A program made the translations under genes and the position numbers. Source: JAGTVG01 sp963820995 (GTDB lineage Bacteria > Bacteroidota > Bacteroidia > Cytophagales > Cyclobacteriaceae). From it: a stretch of DNA of 64,000 bases. The DNA lies in assembly GCA_963820995.1 (NCBI GenBank), contig CAWGCL010000004.1, forward strand, positions 930,001 to 994,000, written 5' to 3'. This document shows positions 11,812-19,513 of the stretch, piece after piece (the stretch's first letter is position 1; each line of letters opens with the position of its first letter). The notes below the pieces were generated by a model that saw only the letters and a program-made list of their open reading frames with translations, was not told the origin of the DNA and searched no databases.

Positions 11812-11830
11812 ACTACCCTTTTCGGGTAGT
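11812..11830 (+). promoter_or_regulatory. Hairpin in the 5' leader of rplC
   Basis: Perfect 7-bp stem ACTACCC (11812-11818)/GGGTAGT (11824-11830) with loop TTTTC, between the predicted transcription start (about 11800) and the rplC start codon. There is no T tract behind it, so it is not a classical terminator. It could be an r-protein binding site or a 5' stabiliser; the role is inferred only. Confidence 0.5.
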
Positions 11831-11847
11831 TAATTTTATATAAAGAG

Positions 11848-12480
11848 ATGTCAGGAATAATAGGAAAAAAAATAGGAATGACTAACGTTTACGATGAAGA
11901 AGGTCGTAGCGTTTCATGTACACTTATCGAGGCTGGACCATGTGTGGTAACACATGTGAAAAATGTGGAAAAAGACGGGTATAGGGCCATTCAGCTAAGT
12001 TTTGATGAGAGGAAAGAGAAAAGGACACCCAAGGCTATGAAAGGCCATTTTGATAAGGCAAATACTACCCCTAAGAGAAAAGTAGTTGAGTTCCGAAAAT
12101 TCAGGGATGAATTTGAAGGTGGTGTTGAAGTTGGACAGGTCATAAATGTTGGTGATGTGTTCCAGGAAGGGGAATTTGTAGATGCCATAAGTAATTCAAA
12201 AGGTAAGGGATTTCAGGGTGTAGTAAAACGTCATGGATTTAAGGGTGTAGGTGATGCTACCCATGGGCAGCACAACCGTTTACGAGCTCCTGGATCTATC
12301 GGCGCAAGTTCCTATCCTTCAAGGGTATTCAAAGGCATTCGAATGGCCGGACAACAAGGAGGGAAAAGAGTAAAGGTTCTTAATTTGAGAATCGTAAAAA
12401 TAATTCGTGAAAAAAACCTGGTAATGGTAAGTGGATCCGTACCTGGTTCTAAAAATTCATATGTAGTGCTTGAGAAGTAA
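11848..12480 (+). CDS. rplC: Ribosomal protein L3
   Basis: L3 (210 aa), an early 23S-rRNA-binding protein near the peptidyl transferase centre. It starts MSGIIGKKIGMTNVYDEEGR and carries the conserved loop FQGVVKRHGFKG...THGQHNRLRAPGSIG. The Gln in HGQH is the site methylated by PrmB in E. coli. It is the first gene after the promoter at 11765-11794. rplD follows 6 bases later. Confidence 0.97.
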   Translation: MSGIIGKKIGMTNVYDEEGRSVSCTLIEAGPCVVTHVKNVEKDGYRAIQLSFDERKEKRTPKAMKGHFDKANTTPKRKVVEFRKFRDEFEGGVEVGQVINVGDVFQEGEFVDAISNSKGKGFQGVVKRHGFKGVGDATHGQHNRLRAPGSIGASSYPSRVFKGIRMAGQQGGKRVKVLNLRIVKIIREKNLVMVSGSVPGSKNSYVVLEK

Positions 12481-12486
12481 TTGAAC

Positions 12487-13113
12487 ATGAAAGTTAAGGT
12501 ACTAAAAAATAATGGTGAAGATGCTGGCAGAAAGGTAACGCTGGCTGACAATATTTTTAATATTGAGCCAAACGATCACGCCATTTACCTGGATGTGAAA
12601 CAATTTCTGGCAAATCAGAGACAAGGGACGCATAAATCCAAGGAAAGAAGTGAGATCACAGGCTCGACTAGGAAAATAAAAAGACAAAAAGGAACAGGTA
12701 CTGCAAGGGCTGGTAGTATAAAATCACCTTTATTCAGGGGTGGTGGACGAACCTTCGGTCCTAGGCCAAGAAATTATGGCTTCAAACTGAACAAAAAAGT
12801 TAAGAACCTGGCCAAGCGTTCCGCCTTAACTTACAAAGCAAAAGCAGATGAGATCTCCATACTCGAAGACTTTGTCCTAGATGCAATAAAGACTAAGGAT
12901 TATCTCAAAGTATTGAAAGATCTTTCTGTAGATACAAAGAAGACATTGATGATCATTCCTGAGAAAAACCAGAATCTGGCGCTTTCTTCAAGGAATGTTA
13001 AAAATGCTAAGATTGTTTTAGCAAATAATATAAATACCTATGAGGTGCTTCATGCTGACCAGCTTCTGGTCTTCGAAGGATCTCTCCAAAAAATTGAAGA
13101 AATACTGAATTAG
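12487..13113 (+). CDS. rplD: Ribosomal protein L4
   Basis: L4 (208 aa), a 23S rRNA protein lining the exit tunnel. I chose the ATG at 12487 (MKVKVLKNNGEDAGRK); an in-frame TTG at 12481 would add two residues. The tunnel loop is visible as RKIKRQKGTGTARAGSIKSP with RGGGRTFGPRPRNY. In E. coli L4 represses its own operon; the rplC leader hairpin is a candidate site, untested. Confidence 0.96.
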   Translation: MKVKVLKNNGEDAGRKVTLADNIFNIEPNDHAIYLDVKQFLANQRQGTHKSKERSEITGSTRKIKRQKGTGTARAGSIKSPLFRGGGRTFGPRPRNYGFKLNKKVKNLAKRSALTYKAKADEISILEDFVLDAIKTKDYLKVLKDLSVDTKKTLMIIPEKNQNLALSSRNVKNAKIVLANNINTYEVLHADQLLVFEGSLQKIEEILN

Positions 13114-13120
13114 TTAATCG

Positions 13121-13408
13121 ATGGAAGTATTAATAAAACCCCTGGTAACTGAAAAAATTTCTGATCTTAACGAAAAGGGACAATATGGCTTTGTCGTTGA
13201 CCGCAGGGCAAATAAAGTAGAGATCAGGAAAGCCGTTGAAAAAATGTACGGCGTAAATGTGGAAAGCGTAAATACGATGCGATATCAGGGAAAAGAGAAA
13301 ACTAGGTATACCAAAACAAAAATTATTTCTGGAAGAACCGCTTCATTTAAAAAAGCAATCGTCACCGTAGCTGAAGGTGAAGTGATTGATTTTTATAGCG
13401 GAATATAA
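13121..13408 (+). CDS. rplW: Ribosomal protein L23
   Basis: L23 (95 aa), located at the tunnel exit, where it docks trigger factor and SRP. The family signature is IKPLVTEKISDLNEKGQYGF followed by VDRRANKVEIRKAVEKMYGV. Length and gene order (rplD-rplW-rplB) are normal. It starts 7 bases after rplD. Confidence 0.96.
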   Translation: MEVLIKPLVTEKISDLNEKGQYGFVVDRRANKVEIRKAVEKMYGVNVESVNTMRYQGKEKTRYTKTKIISGRTASFKKAIVTVAEGEVIDFYSGI

Positions 13409-13419
13409 AGTAGTTTAAA

Positions 13420-14241
13420 ATGGCTGTAAGGAAATTAAGACCCATGACACCCGGACAAAGATACAGGACAGCACCTGTTTTTGAGGGTATTACAAAAACG
13501 GAGCCTGAAAAATCTTTGGTCACACCGAATAAGAAATCTGGTGGACGGAATAGTGCAGGAAGAATGACCATCAGGTACTCCGGAGGGGGCCATAAAAGAA
13601 AGTACAGAATTATAGATTTCAAGAGAAGCAAAAAGGAGGTGCCTGCAAAAGTAGCAGCCATAGAATATGATCCTAACAGATCAGCCAGAATTGCTTTACT
13701 ACACTATGTTGATGGTGAGAAAACTTACATAATTGCACCTGAAGGATTGAAAGTTGGCGCTACCGTAGTGTCAGGTGATAAGATAGCTCCTGAAGTAGGG
13801 AATAACCTTCCATTAGAAAATATTCCTTTAGGTACAATAGTACATAATATTGAACTAAGACCTGGCAAAGGTGCTTCCATAGCGAGAAGTGCTGGTTCAT
13901 ATGCTCAGCTTGTAGCCAGGGAAGGCAAATATGCGACTTTGAAATTACCTTCCGGTGAAATGAGAATGATCTTGACAACTTGTACCGCTACAGTTGGTAC
14001 CGTATCGAATTCGGATCATATGAACATTACCCTCGGTAAAGCTGGACGAAAGCGATGGCTGGGAAGAAGGCCAAGGGTTAGAGGTGTTGCCATGAATCCT
14101 GTTGATCACCCTATGGGTGGTGGTGAAGGACGTGCATCCGGAGGACATCCAAGATCACGAACTGGTTTGTATGCCAAGGGTAAGAAAACGAGAGCTAAGC
14201 ATAAGTATTCAGATAAATTGATAATTAGTAAAAGGAAATAA
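13420..14241 (+). CDS. rplB: Ribosomal protein L2
   Basis: L2 (273 aa), required for subunit association and peptidyl transferase assembly. Visible features are the N-terminal MAVRKLRPMTPGQRYRTAP, the central GDKIAPEVGNNLPLENIPLG, and the catalytic-centre loop NPVDHPMGGGEGRASGGHP containing the conserved histidine. The stop codon overlaps the rpsS start (TAATG), implying translational coupling. Confidence 0.97.
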   Translation: MAVRKLRPMTPGQRYRTAPVFEGITKTEPEKSLVTPNKKSGGRNSAGRMTIRYSGGGHKRKYRIIDFKRSKKEVPAKVAAIEYDPNRSARIALLHYVDGEKTYIIAPEGLKVGATVVSGDKIAPEVGNNLPLENIPLGTIVHNIELRPGKGASIARSAGSYAQLVAREGKYATLKLPSGEMRMILTTCTATVGTVSNSDHMNITLGKAGRKRWLGRRPRVRGVAMNPVDHPMGGGEGRASGGHPRSRTGLYAKGKKTRAKHKYSDKLIISKRK

Positions 14242-14519
14242 TGGCAAGATCATTAAAAAAGGGACCTTATATTGATTTCCGGCTGGAAAGGAAAATTGAT
14301 AAAATGAATGATTCAGGAAAGAAATCAGTCATTAAAACCTGGTCAAGACGATCAATGATATCTCCTGATTTTGTTGGTCATACCTTTGCAGTTCATAATG
14401 GAAATAAATTTATACCTGTTTATGTAACTGAAAATATGGTAGGACATAAGCTGGGCGAGTTTGCTCCAACCAGGACTTTTAGGGGTCATATTTCAAAAAA
14501 GGATAAAGGTAAAAGATAA
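14241..14519 (+). CDS. rpsS: Ribosomal protein S19
   Basis: S19 (92 aa), in the 30S head, forming a pair with S13. It starts MARSLKKGPYIDFRLERKID. The conserved block FVGHTFAVHNGNKFIPVYVT and the end HKLGEFAPTRTFRGH are intact. Its ATG shares one base with the rplB stop codon. Confidence 0.97.
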   Translation: MARSLKKGPYIDFRLERKIDKMNDSGKKSVIKTWSRRSMISPDFVGHTFAVHNGNKFIPVYVTENMVGHKLGEFAPTRTFRGHISKKDKGKR

Positions 14520-14525
14520 AAACAA

Positions 14526-14912
14526 ATGGAAGCCGTTGCTAAATTAAAGAATGTGCCTACTTCCCCTCGAAAAATGAGGCTTGTTGCAGATCTGATCAGA
14601 GGGAAGAAAGTTACAAAAGCATTGAATATCCTTAAGTTTGAGCCAAATCATAATGCGGCAAAACTTGAGAAATTATTGCTTTCAGCCATATCAAACTGGC
14701 AAAATAAGTTCGAAGATGTGAAGTTGGAAGAAGCTGATCTGTTTGTTAAAGAGATTCAGGTTGATGGTGGAAGAATCCTGAAAAGACTCAGGCCGGCGCC
14801 CCAGGGAAGAGCACATCGAATTAGAAAACGTTCAAATCATGTTACAATGGTAGTCGCCAGCTCCTATGTACATGATGAGTATGATGAAGAAACCAATACT
14901 GAAAAAAAATAG
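14526..14912 (+). CDS. rplV: Ribosomal protein L22
   Basis: L22 (128 aa), a tunnel-constriction protein. The core is VPTSPRKMRLVADLIRGKKV, and the extended beta hairpin KRLRPAPQGRAHRIRKRSNH reaches into the tunnel. It has a short acidic tail ending NTEKK. It follows rpsS by 6 bases and precedes rpsC by 6 bases. Confidence 0.97.
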   Translation: MEAVAKLKNVPTSPRKMRLVADLIRGKKVTKALNILKFEPNHNAAKLEKLLLSAISNWQNKFEDVKLEEADLFVKEIQVDGGRILKRLRPAPQGRAHRIRKRSNHVTMVVASSYVHDEYDEETNTEKK

Positions 14913-14918
14913 TCAAGA

Positions 14919-15647
14919 ATGGGACAAAAAGTAAATCCTGTAGGTTTTAGGTTAGGCATCATTAAAGGTTGGGACTCCAACTGGTATGGTGGGAAAACTT
15001 TTTCTGCAAAGCTTATAGAAGATCAGAATATTCGAAAATATGTTGAAGCCAGGATACCTAAAGGAGGTATATCAAAAATTGTGATCGAGCGAACTCTCAA
15101 AAGAATTACGCTTACTGTACATACTGCCAGGCCTGGTGTCGTGATCGGAAAAGGTGGTGCCGAAGTTGACAAAATAAAGGAGGAATTGAAAAAGATCACC
15201 GGCAAGGATGTACAGATTAATATTTATGAGATCAAGCGCCCTGAACTTGATGCAAAATTGGTTGGTGAAAGCATTGCACAGCAGATCCGGGCCAGGATAT
15301 CTTATAGAAGGGCTATGAAGCAGGCCATTGCATCTGCTATGCGGGTTGGAGCTCAAGGTATTAAAATTAAAGTATCTGGACGATTAGGAGGTGCTGAAAT
15401 GGCACGGACTGAACAATATAAAGAAGGAAGAATTCCGCTTCATACATTAAGGGCAAACATTGATTATGCTATTTCCGAATCCAATACAGTTTATGGCAAA
15501 ATAGGCATAAAGGTTTGGATTTTTAAAGGTGAAGTATATGGAAAGAGAGATTTATCCCCTAATGTAGGAATGAGTGGAACCGGAACAGGAAACGACGGTG
15601 GGCGAAGGAAAAGAGGCGGAGACAATTCAAGAAGAAGAAGACGATAA
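14919..15647 (+). CDS. rpsC: Ribosomal protein S3
   Basis: S3 (242 aa), at the mRNA entry channel. It starts MGQKVNPVGFRLGI. The KH-type RNA-binding GXXG is in TARPGVVIGKGGAEVDKIK (about residues 69-87). The C-terminal domain has ARISYRRAMKQAIASAMR and GRLGGAEMARTE. The tail is glycine- and arginine-rich (GGRRKRGGDNSRRRRR). Confidence 0.97.
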   Translation: MGQKVNPVGFRLGIIKGWDSNWYGGKTFSAKLIEDQNIRKYVEARIPKGGISKIVIERTLKRITLTVHTARPGVVIGKGGAEVDKIKEELKKITGKDVQINIYEIKRPELDAKLVGESIAQQIRARISYRRAMKQAIASAMRVGAQGIKIKVSGRLGGAEMARTEQYKEGRIPLHTLRANIDYAISESNTVYGKIGIKVWIFKGEVYGKRDLSPNVGMSGTGTGNDGGRRKRGGDNSRRRRR

Positions 15648-15666
15648 TATTTAAAGATTTTACGCA

Positions 15667-16093
15667 ATGTTACAGCCGAAAAGAACTAAATATAGAAAAA
15701 AACAAAAAGGTAGAGTAAAGGGTATTGCTACGCGTGGGCATAAGATTTCCTTTGGCACATTTGGCATTAAAGTCCCTGGAACCTGGTTGGATAACTAGCC
15801 GTCAGATCGAGGCTGCCCGTATCGCCATGACAAGAGCGATGAAAAGGGAAGGTCAGGTATGGATCAGGATATTCCCGGATAAACCAATTACTAAAAAGCC
15901 TGCTGAAGTTCGGATGGGTAAAGGTAAAGGAGCCCCTGAATATTGGGTCGCAGTTATTAAGCCTGGAACAATATTATTTGAATCGGATGGCGTTAAGACC
16001 GAGCTGGCAAAGGAGGCCCTTAGGCTTGCAGCTCAGAAATTGCCGATAAAAACAAAATTTGTGGTTAGAAACGATTATGTGGAAGAAAATTAA
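15667..16093 (+). CDS. rplP: Ribosomal protein L16 (one frameshift)
   Basis: L16 (about 141 aa when repaired), near the A site of the 50S subunit. The true start is ATG 15667, giving MLQPKRTKYRKKQKGRVKG and ATRGHKISFGTFGIK. One extra base near 15771-15775 moves the frame, after which SLEPGWITSRQIEAARIAMT and the rest of L16 continue to TAA 16093. Both parts are normal family sequence, so this is most likely a sequence error in an essential gene. Confidence 0.93.
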
Positions 16094-16147
16094 ATCCAAG
16101 TCTGTTTGAAAACGGACCTCTAACCAAGAAAAATAAAAAATTAACAG

Positions 16148-16341
16148 ATGAAAAATTCTGAATTGAAATCGTTGACATTGGATGAGTTGAAACAAAAACT
16201 CGAGGCTGAAAAAGAAAGCTTAACAAAGCTGAAATTCGCTCATGCCATTTCTCCTATTGAAAATCCAATGAAGATTAAGGAAACAAAAAAATCATCGCCA
16301 GGATTAGAACCATTCTAAAACTGAAGGAAACACAAAATTAA
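16148..16341 (+). CDS. rpmC: Ribosomal protein L29 (one frameshift)
   Basis: L29 (64 aa when repaired), next to L23 at the tunnel exit. It starts MKNSELKSLTLDELKQKLEA and has KLKFAHAISPIENPMKIKET. The A run at about 16285-16292 has 7 bases where 8 restore KKIIARIRTILKLKETQN to TAA 16341. As written, the frame ends early at 16316-16318. The rplP-rpmC-rpsQ order is standard. Confidence 0.9.
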
Positions 16342-16352
16342 TCGAGTAATAG

Positions 16353-16607
16353 ATGGAAAGGAATCTCAGGAAAGAACGAATTGGTACTGTTGTCAGTAAT
16401 AAAATGGACAAAACTGCCACGATTTCTGTATACAGGAAATTCAAACATCCAAAATATGGTAAGTTTATTGGCAAAACGTCTAAGTTCTCGGTCCATGATG
16501 AAAAAAATGAATGTGGGATAGGTGATACAGTAAAGATCATGGAAACAAGGCCATTGAGTAAAAACAAAAGATGGCGATTAGTGGAAATTATTGAAAGAGC
16601 AAAATAA
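16353..16607 (+). CDS. rpsQ: Ribosomal protein S17
   Basis: S17 (84 aa), an OB-fold primary binder of 16S rRNA. Recognised from RKERIGTVVSNKMDKTATIS, HPKYGKFIGKTSKFSVHDE and GDTVKIMETRPLSKNKRWRL. It starts 11 bases after the restored rpmC stop; rplN begins 2 bases after its own stop. Confidence 0.97.
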   Translation: MERNLRKERIGTVVSNKMDKTATISVYRKFKHPKYGKFIGKTSKFSVHDEKNECGIGDTVKIMETRPLSKNKRWRLVEIIERAK

Positions 16608-16609
16608 TC

Positions 16610-16978
16610 ATGATACAGCAAGAGTCACGTTTAAATGTTGCGGATAATAGTGGGGCAAAGGAAGTCCTTGTTATTCGTGTATTGGGCGGCACAAAGAAAA
16701 GGTATGCATCTGTAGGAGATAAAGTAGTTGTTACTGTAAAAACTGCCTTATCATCCAGTACTTTGAAAAAAGGAACAGTCTCCAGAGCAGTTATTGTACG
16801 TACCAAGAAAGAAGTGAGAAGAAAAGATGGTTCATATATCAGGTTTGAAGATAATGCTGCTGTATTATTAAGCGCTACTGATGAACCAAGAGGTACCAGG
16901 ATCTTCGGGCCAGTTGCCAGGGAATTGCGTGAAAAACAATTCATGAAAATTATTTCTCTTGCACCAGAGGTTATTTAA
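16610..16978 (+). CDS. rplN: Ribosomal protein L14
   Basis: L14 (122 aa), at the subunit interface (bridge B8). It starts MIQQESRLNVADNSGAKEVL. The conserved YIRFEDNAAVLLSATDEPRG and RIFGPVARELREKQFMKIIS are complete. Normal length, in the standard spc-operon position between rpsQ and rplX. Confidence 0.97.
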   Translation: MIQQESRLNVADNSGAKEVLVIRVLGGTKKRYASVGDKVVVTVKTALSSSTLKKGTVSRAVIVRTKKEVRRKDGSYIRFEDNAAVLLSATDEPRGTRIFGPVARELREKQFMKIISLAPEVI

Positions 16979-16989
16979 ACAATAATATA

Positions 16990-17319
16990 ATGCCAAAAAA
17001 ATTACATATACGTCGAGGTGATACAGTGATAGTGCTTTCCGGAAACTCCAAAGGGAAAAAAGGAAGAGTACTTGAAATATACATAAAAAAGAACAGAGCG
17101 ATTGTTGAAGGTGCCAATATGGTAACTAAACACCTTAAGCCATCAGCAGCCAACCCTAATGGAGGTATTGAGAAACAGGAGGCACCTATTCATCTCAGTA
17201 ATCTCATGGTTGTGGATCCGGGAACCGGAGAAGGCACAAGGGTAGGCAGAAAATTAAACAAGGAAGGTAAGCTTCAAAGATTTTCTAAAAAAAGCGGAGA
17301 ATTTATAAAAAATGAGTAA
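16990..17319 (+). CDS. rplX: Ribosomal protein L24
   Basis: L24 (109 aa), an assembly-initiating 23S rRNA binder. The KOW motif is visible at HIRRGDTVIVLSGNSKGKKG, followed by VEGANMVTKHLKPSAANPNG and the KQEAPIHLSNLMVVDP segment. Its last 8 bases overlap the rplE start, indicating coupled translation. Confidence 0.97.
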   Translation: MPKKLHIRRGDTVIVLSGNSKGKKGRVLEIYIKKNRAIVEGANMVTKHLKPSAANPNGGIEKQEAPIHLSNLMVVDPGTGEGTRVGRKLNKEGKLQRFSKKSGEFIKNE

Positions 17320-17857
17320 TCCAAGGATAAAAGAAAAGTATCAGAAAGAGGTAGTTCCTGCCTTAATGGAAAAATTTCAATATAAATCCATTATGCAGGT
17401 TCCTAAAATTGCCAAAGTAGCCATCAATAAGGGCATTGGCGCGGCAACAGCCGATAAAAAACTGGTTGACGTTGGTGTTGAAGAACTTACGATCATATCA
17501 GGTCAAATGGCAGTTCCTACAATAGCAAAAAAGTCTGTATCTAACTTCAAACTGCGTGAAGGTATGCCCATCGGCGCTCGGGTAACACTGAGAGGTGATA
17601 AAATGTATGAATTCATCGACAGACTCATTTCGGTAGCTTTACCGCGAGTGAGGGACTTTAGAGGGATAAATGAAAAGGGGTTTGACGGACGAGGTAATTA
17701 TACCCTTGGTGTTAAAGAACAAATCATATTTCCGGAAATCAGTATTGATAAAATTAACAGGATCTCTGGAATGGATATCACCTTTGTTACGACTGCGCAG
17801 ACCGATGAAGAAAGTTATGAATTATTAAAGGCAATTGGAATGCCATTTAGAAAATAA
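17312..17857 (+). CDS. rplE: Ribosomal protein L5
   Basis: L5 (181 aa), which binds 5S rRNA in the central protuberance. Recognised from MQVPKIAKVAINKGIGAAT, KKSVSNFKLREGMPIGARV, RGDKMYEFIDRLISVALPRV and DFRGINEKGFDGRGNYTLGV. Its start overlaps rplX by 8 bases; rpsN begins 4 bases after its stop. Confidence 0.97.
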   Translation: MSNPRIKEKYQKEVVPALMEKFQYKSIMQVPKIAKVAINKGIGAATADKKLVDVGVEELTIISGQMAVPTIAKKSVSNFKLREGMPIGARVTLRGDKMYEFIDRLISVALPRVRDFRGINEKGFDGRGNYTLGVKEQIIFPEISIDKINRISGMDITFVTTAQTDEESYELLKAIGMPFRK

Positions 17858-17861
17858 TATT

Positions 17862-18131
17862 ATGGCCAGAGAATCAATAAAAGCTAGAGAACGAAAAAAA
17901 GAAAAGCTTGTAGCTAAATACGCCGAGAAACGTAAGGCTTTAAAAGAAGCTGGTGACTGGGTGGGACTAGATAAATTACCCCGAAGTTCATCTCGTGTTC
18001 GCTTGCACAACAGGTGCAAACTTACAGGCAGGCCTAAGGGATATATGAGAAAATTCGGTATTTCCAGGGTGACTTTCAGAGAGATGGCAGGTGAAGGGAA
18101 AATACCTGGCGTAACTAAGGCAAGCTGGTAG
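17862..18131 (+). CDS. rpsN: Ribosomal protein S14 (zinc-independent type)
   Basis: S14 (89 aa). I start it at ATG 17862 (MARESIKARERKKEKLVAKY) rather than an in-frame ATG inside rplE. The conserved core is LPRSSSRVRLHNRCKLTGRP with KFGISRVTFREMAGEGKIPG. It is the longer form lacking the CxxC zinc ribbon. A promoter-like sequence follows in the gap before rpsH. Confidence 0.95.
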   Translation: MARESIKARERKKEKLVAKYAEKRKALKEAGDWVGLDKLPRSSSRVRLHNRCKLTGRPKGYMRKFGISRVTFREMAGEGKIPGVTKASW

Positions 18132-18137
18132 TTTTGA

Positions 18138-18184
18138 TTAGTTAATTATAAAAACATTTAGTAATTTTGCAGCCCTTTTGGGCT
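18138..18184 (+). promoter_or_regulatory. Internal promoter and leader hairpin before rpsH
   Basis: TAATTTTG at 18162-18169 fits the Bacteroidota -7 box and is followed by CAGCCC. The upstream element is weak: TTA at 18138-18140 with a 21-base spacer, while a proper TTG (18134-18136) is 25 bases away. Directly behind the box, AGCCC (18171-18175) pairs with GGGCT (18180-18184) around a TTTT loop, 14 bases before rpsH. Confidence 0.55.
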
Positions 18185-18197
18185 TAAGTTTTAAAAT

Positions 18198-18590
18198 ATG
18201 GATCCAATAGCTGATTTCTTAACAAGAATAAGGAACGCAATAAAAGCGAATCACAGGATATTAGAAGTACCTTCTTCTAAAATAAAGAAGGAGATTACAA
18301 AGGTGCTTCATGAGAAAGGTTATATTCAAAACTATAAATTTGAAGATGAGGCCTCACCGGGCACCATCAAAATAGCCCTAAAGTATAATCCTGATAGTAA
18401 AATTTCGGCCATTCAGCATATAGAGCGGGTGAGTAAACCTGGTCTTAGATATTATGCTAATGCAAGAGAACTTCCTAGAGTTTTGAATGGCTTGGGGATA
18501 GCAATTTTATCTACCAACAAAGGCGTGATGACGGATAAGGAAGCACGAAGTGAAAACATTGGTGGAGAGGTACTTTGTTATATTTATTAA
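18198..18590 (+). CDS. rpsH: Ribosomal protein S8
   Basis: S8 (130 aa), a 16S rRNA central-domain binder and the repressor of the spc operon in E. coli. It starts MDPIADFLTRIRNAIKANHR; the C-terminal signature is GIAILSTNKGVMTDKEARSE with GGEVLCYIY. A new promoter and a small leader hairpin precede it, so this part of the cluster can be transcribed separately. Confidence 0.97.
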   Translation: MDPIADFLTRIRNAIKANHRILEVPSSKIKKEITKVLHEKGYIQNYKFEDEASPGTIKIALKYNPDSKISAIQHIERVSKPGLRYYANARELPRVLNGLGIAILSTNKGVMTDKEARSENIGGEVLCYIY

Positions 18591-18601
18591 ATGATCAGAA
18601 G

Positions 18602-19153
18602 ATGTCAAGAATAGGAAACCAACCCATCCCGATCCCTGAAGGAGTTTCAATTAACATTGAAAATAATAATGTTCAGGTAAAAGGGCCAAAGGGAGAATTG
18701 AACCAACTCGTCGATCCGGATATCATAATAGATATATCTGAAGGTGAAGTAAAGTTAAGCAGACCAACTGAGCAGAAAAGGCATAAGGCGATGCATGGAT
18801 TGTACAGGTCACTGATCAATAATATGGTTATTGGCGTAAGTACCGGATACAAAATTGAGTTGGAACTGATAGGTGTTGGTTACAGGGTTGAAGCAAGAAA
18901 TAATTATCTTGATCTTACGCTGGGATATTCACACCATGATTATTTCCAGGTTCCGCCTGAGATATCAGTAAAAACTGAATCCGCTAAAGGGAAAAATCCT
19001 GTTATTATTTTAGAGAGTCATGATAAGCAATTAATCGGACAGGTAGCTGCCAAAATCAGATCTCTCAGAAAAATTGAACCATATAAAGGTAAAGGTATCA
19101 AGTTTGTTGGTGAACAAATCAGAAGAAAAGCTGGTAAAGCTGCTGCTAAATAA
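18602..19153 (+). CDS. rplF: Ribosomal protein L6
   Basis: L6 (183 aa). I start it at ATG 18602 (MSRIGNQPIPIPEGVSINIE); an in-frame ATG overlapping rpsH is unlikely. Typical features are VQVKGPKGELNQLVDPDI, GVSTGYKIELELIGVGYRVE and the C-terminal RKIEPYKGKGIKFVGEQIRR. The ribosomal duplicated fold is complete. Confidence 0.96.
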   Translation: MSRIGNQPIPIPEGVSINIENNNVQVKGPKGELNQLVDPDIIIDISEGEVKLSRPTEQKRHKAMHGLYRSLINNMVIGVSTGYKIELELIGVGYRVEARNNYLDLTLGYSHHDYFQVPPEISVKTESAKGKNPVIILESHDKQLIGQVAAKIRSLRKIEPYKGKGIKFVGEQIRRKAGKAAAK

Positions 19154-19161
19154 ATTTAATT

Positions 19162-19509
19162 ATGGCTTTTAATAAAGAAAAAAGAAGACTGAGAATTAGA
19201 AGAGGCATCAGACATAAAGTTTCCGGTACCAAGGAAAGGCCAAGATTATCTGTCTATAAGAGCAACAAAGGAATATATGCTCAATTGATCGATGACGATT
19301 CAGGGCATACACTGGCTTCTGCATCTTCAAAAGAACTTGGTAAAACCGGCGTCACGGTTCCCATATCCAAAGATGTTGGTAAAAAATTAGCTGAAAAAGC
19401 AGTAGCTAGTGGTATAGATACTGTTATTTTCGATAGAAGTGGTTATTTGTATCATGGTCGAGTAAAAGCCTTGGCAGATGGCGCCAGGGAAGGAGGCCTA
19501 AAATTCTAA
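19162..19509 (+). CDS. rplR: Ribosomal protein L18
   Basis: L18 (115 aa), which binds 5S rRNA together with L5. Recognised from RRLRIRRGIRHKVSGTKERP, RLSVYKSNKGIYAQLIDDDS and the end FDRSGYLYHGRVKALADGAR. It begins 8 bases after rplF and ends 4 bases before rpsE. Confidence 0.97.
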   Translation: MAFNKEKRRLRIRRGIRHKVSGTKERPRLSVYKSNKGIYAQLIDDDSGHTLASASSKELGKTGVTVPISKDVGKKLAEKAVASGIDTVIFDRSGYLYHGRVKALADGAREGGLKF

Positions 19510-19513
19510 ATAT

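Noticed and set aside
18134..18169. TTG at 18134-18136 as the -33 element of the rpsH promoter.
   Set aside because: The spacer to TAATTTTG would be 25 bases, outside the usual 19-21; a degenerate TTA with 21 bases is preferred.
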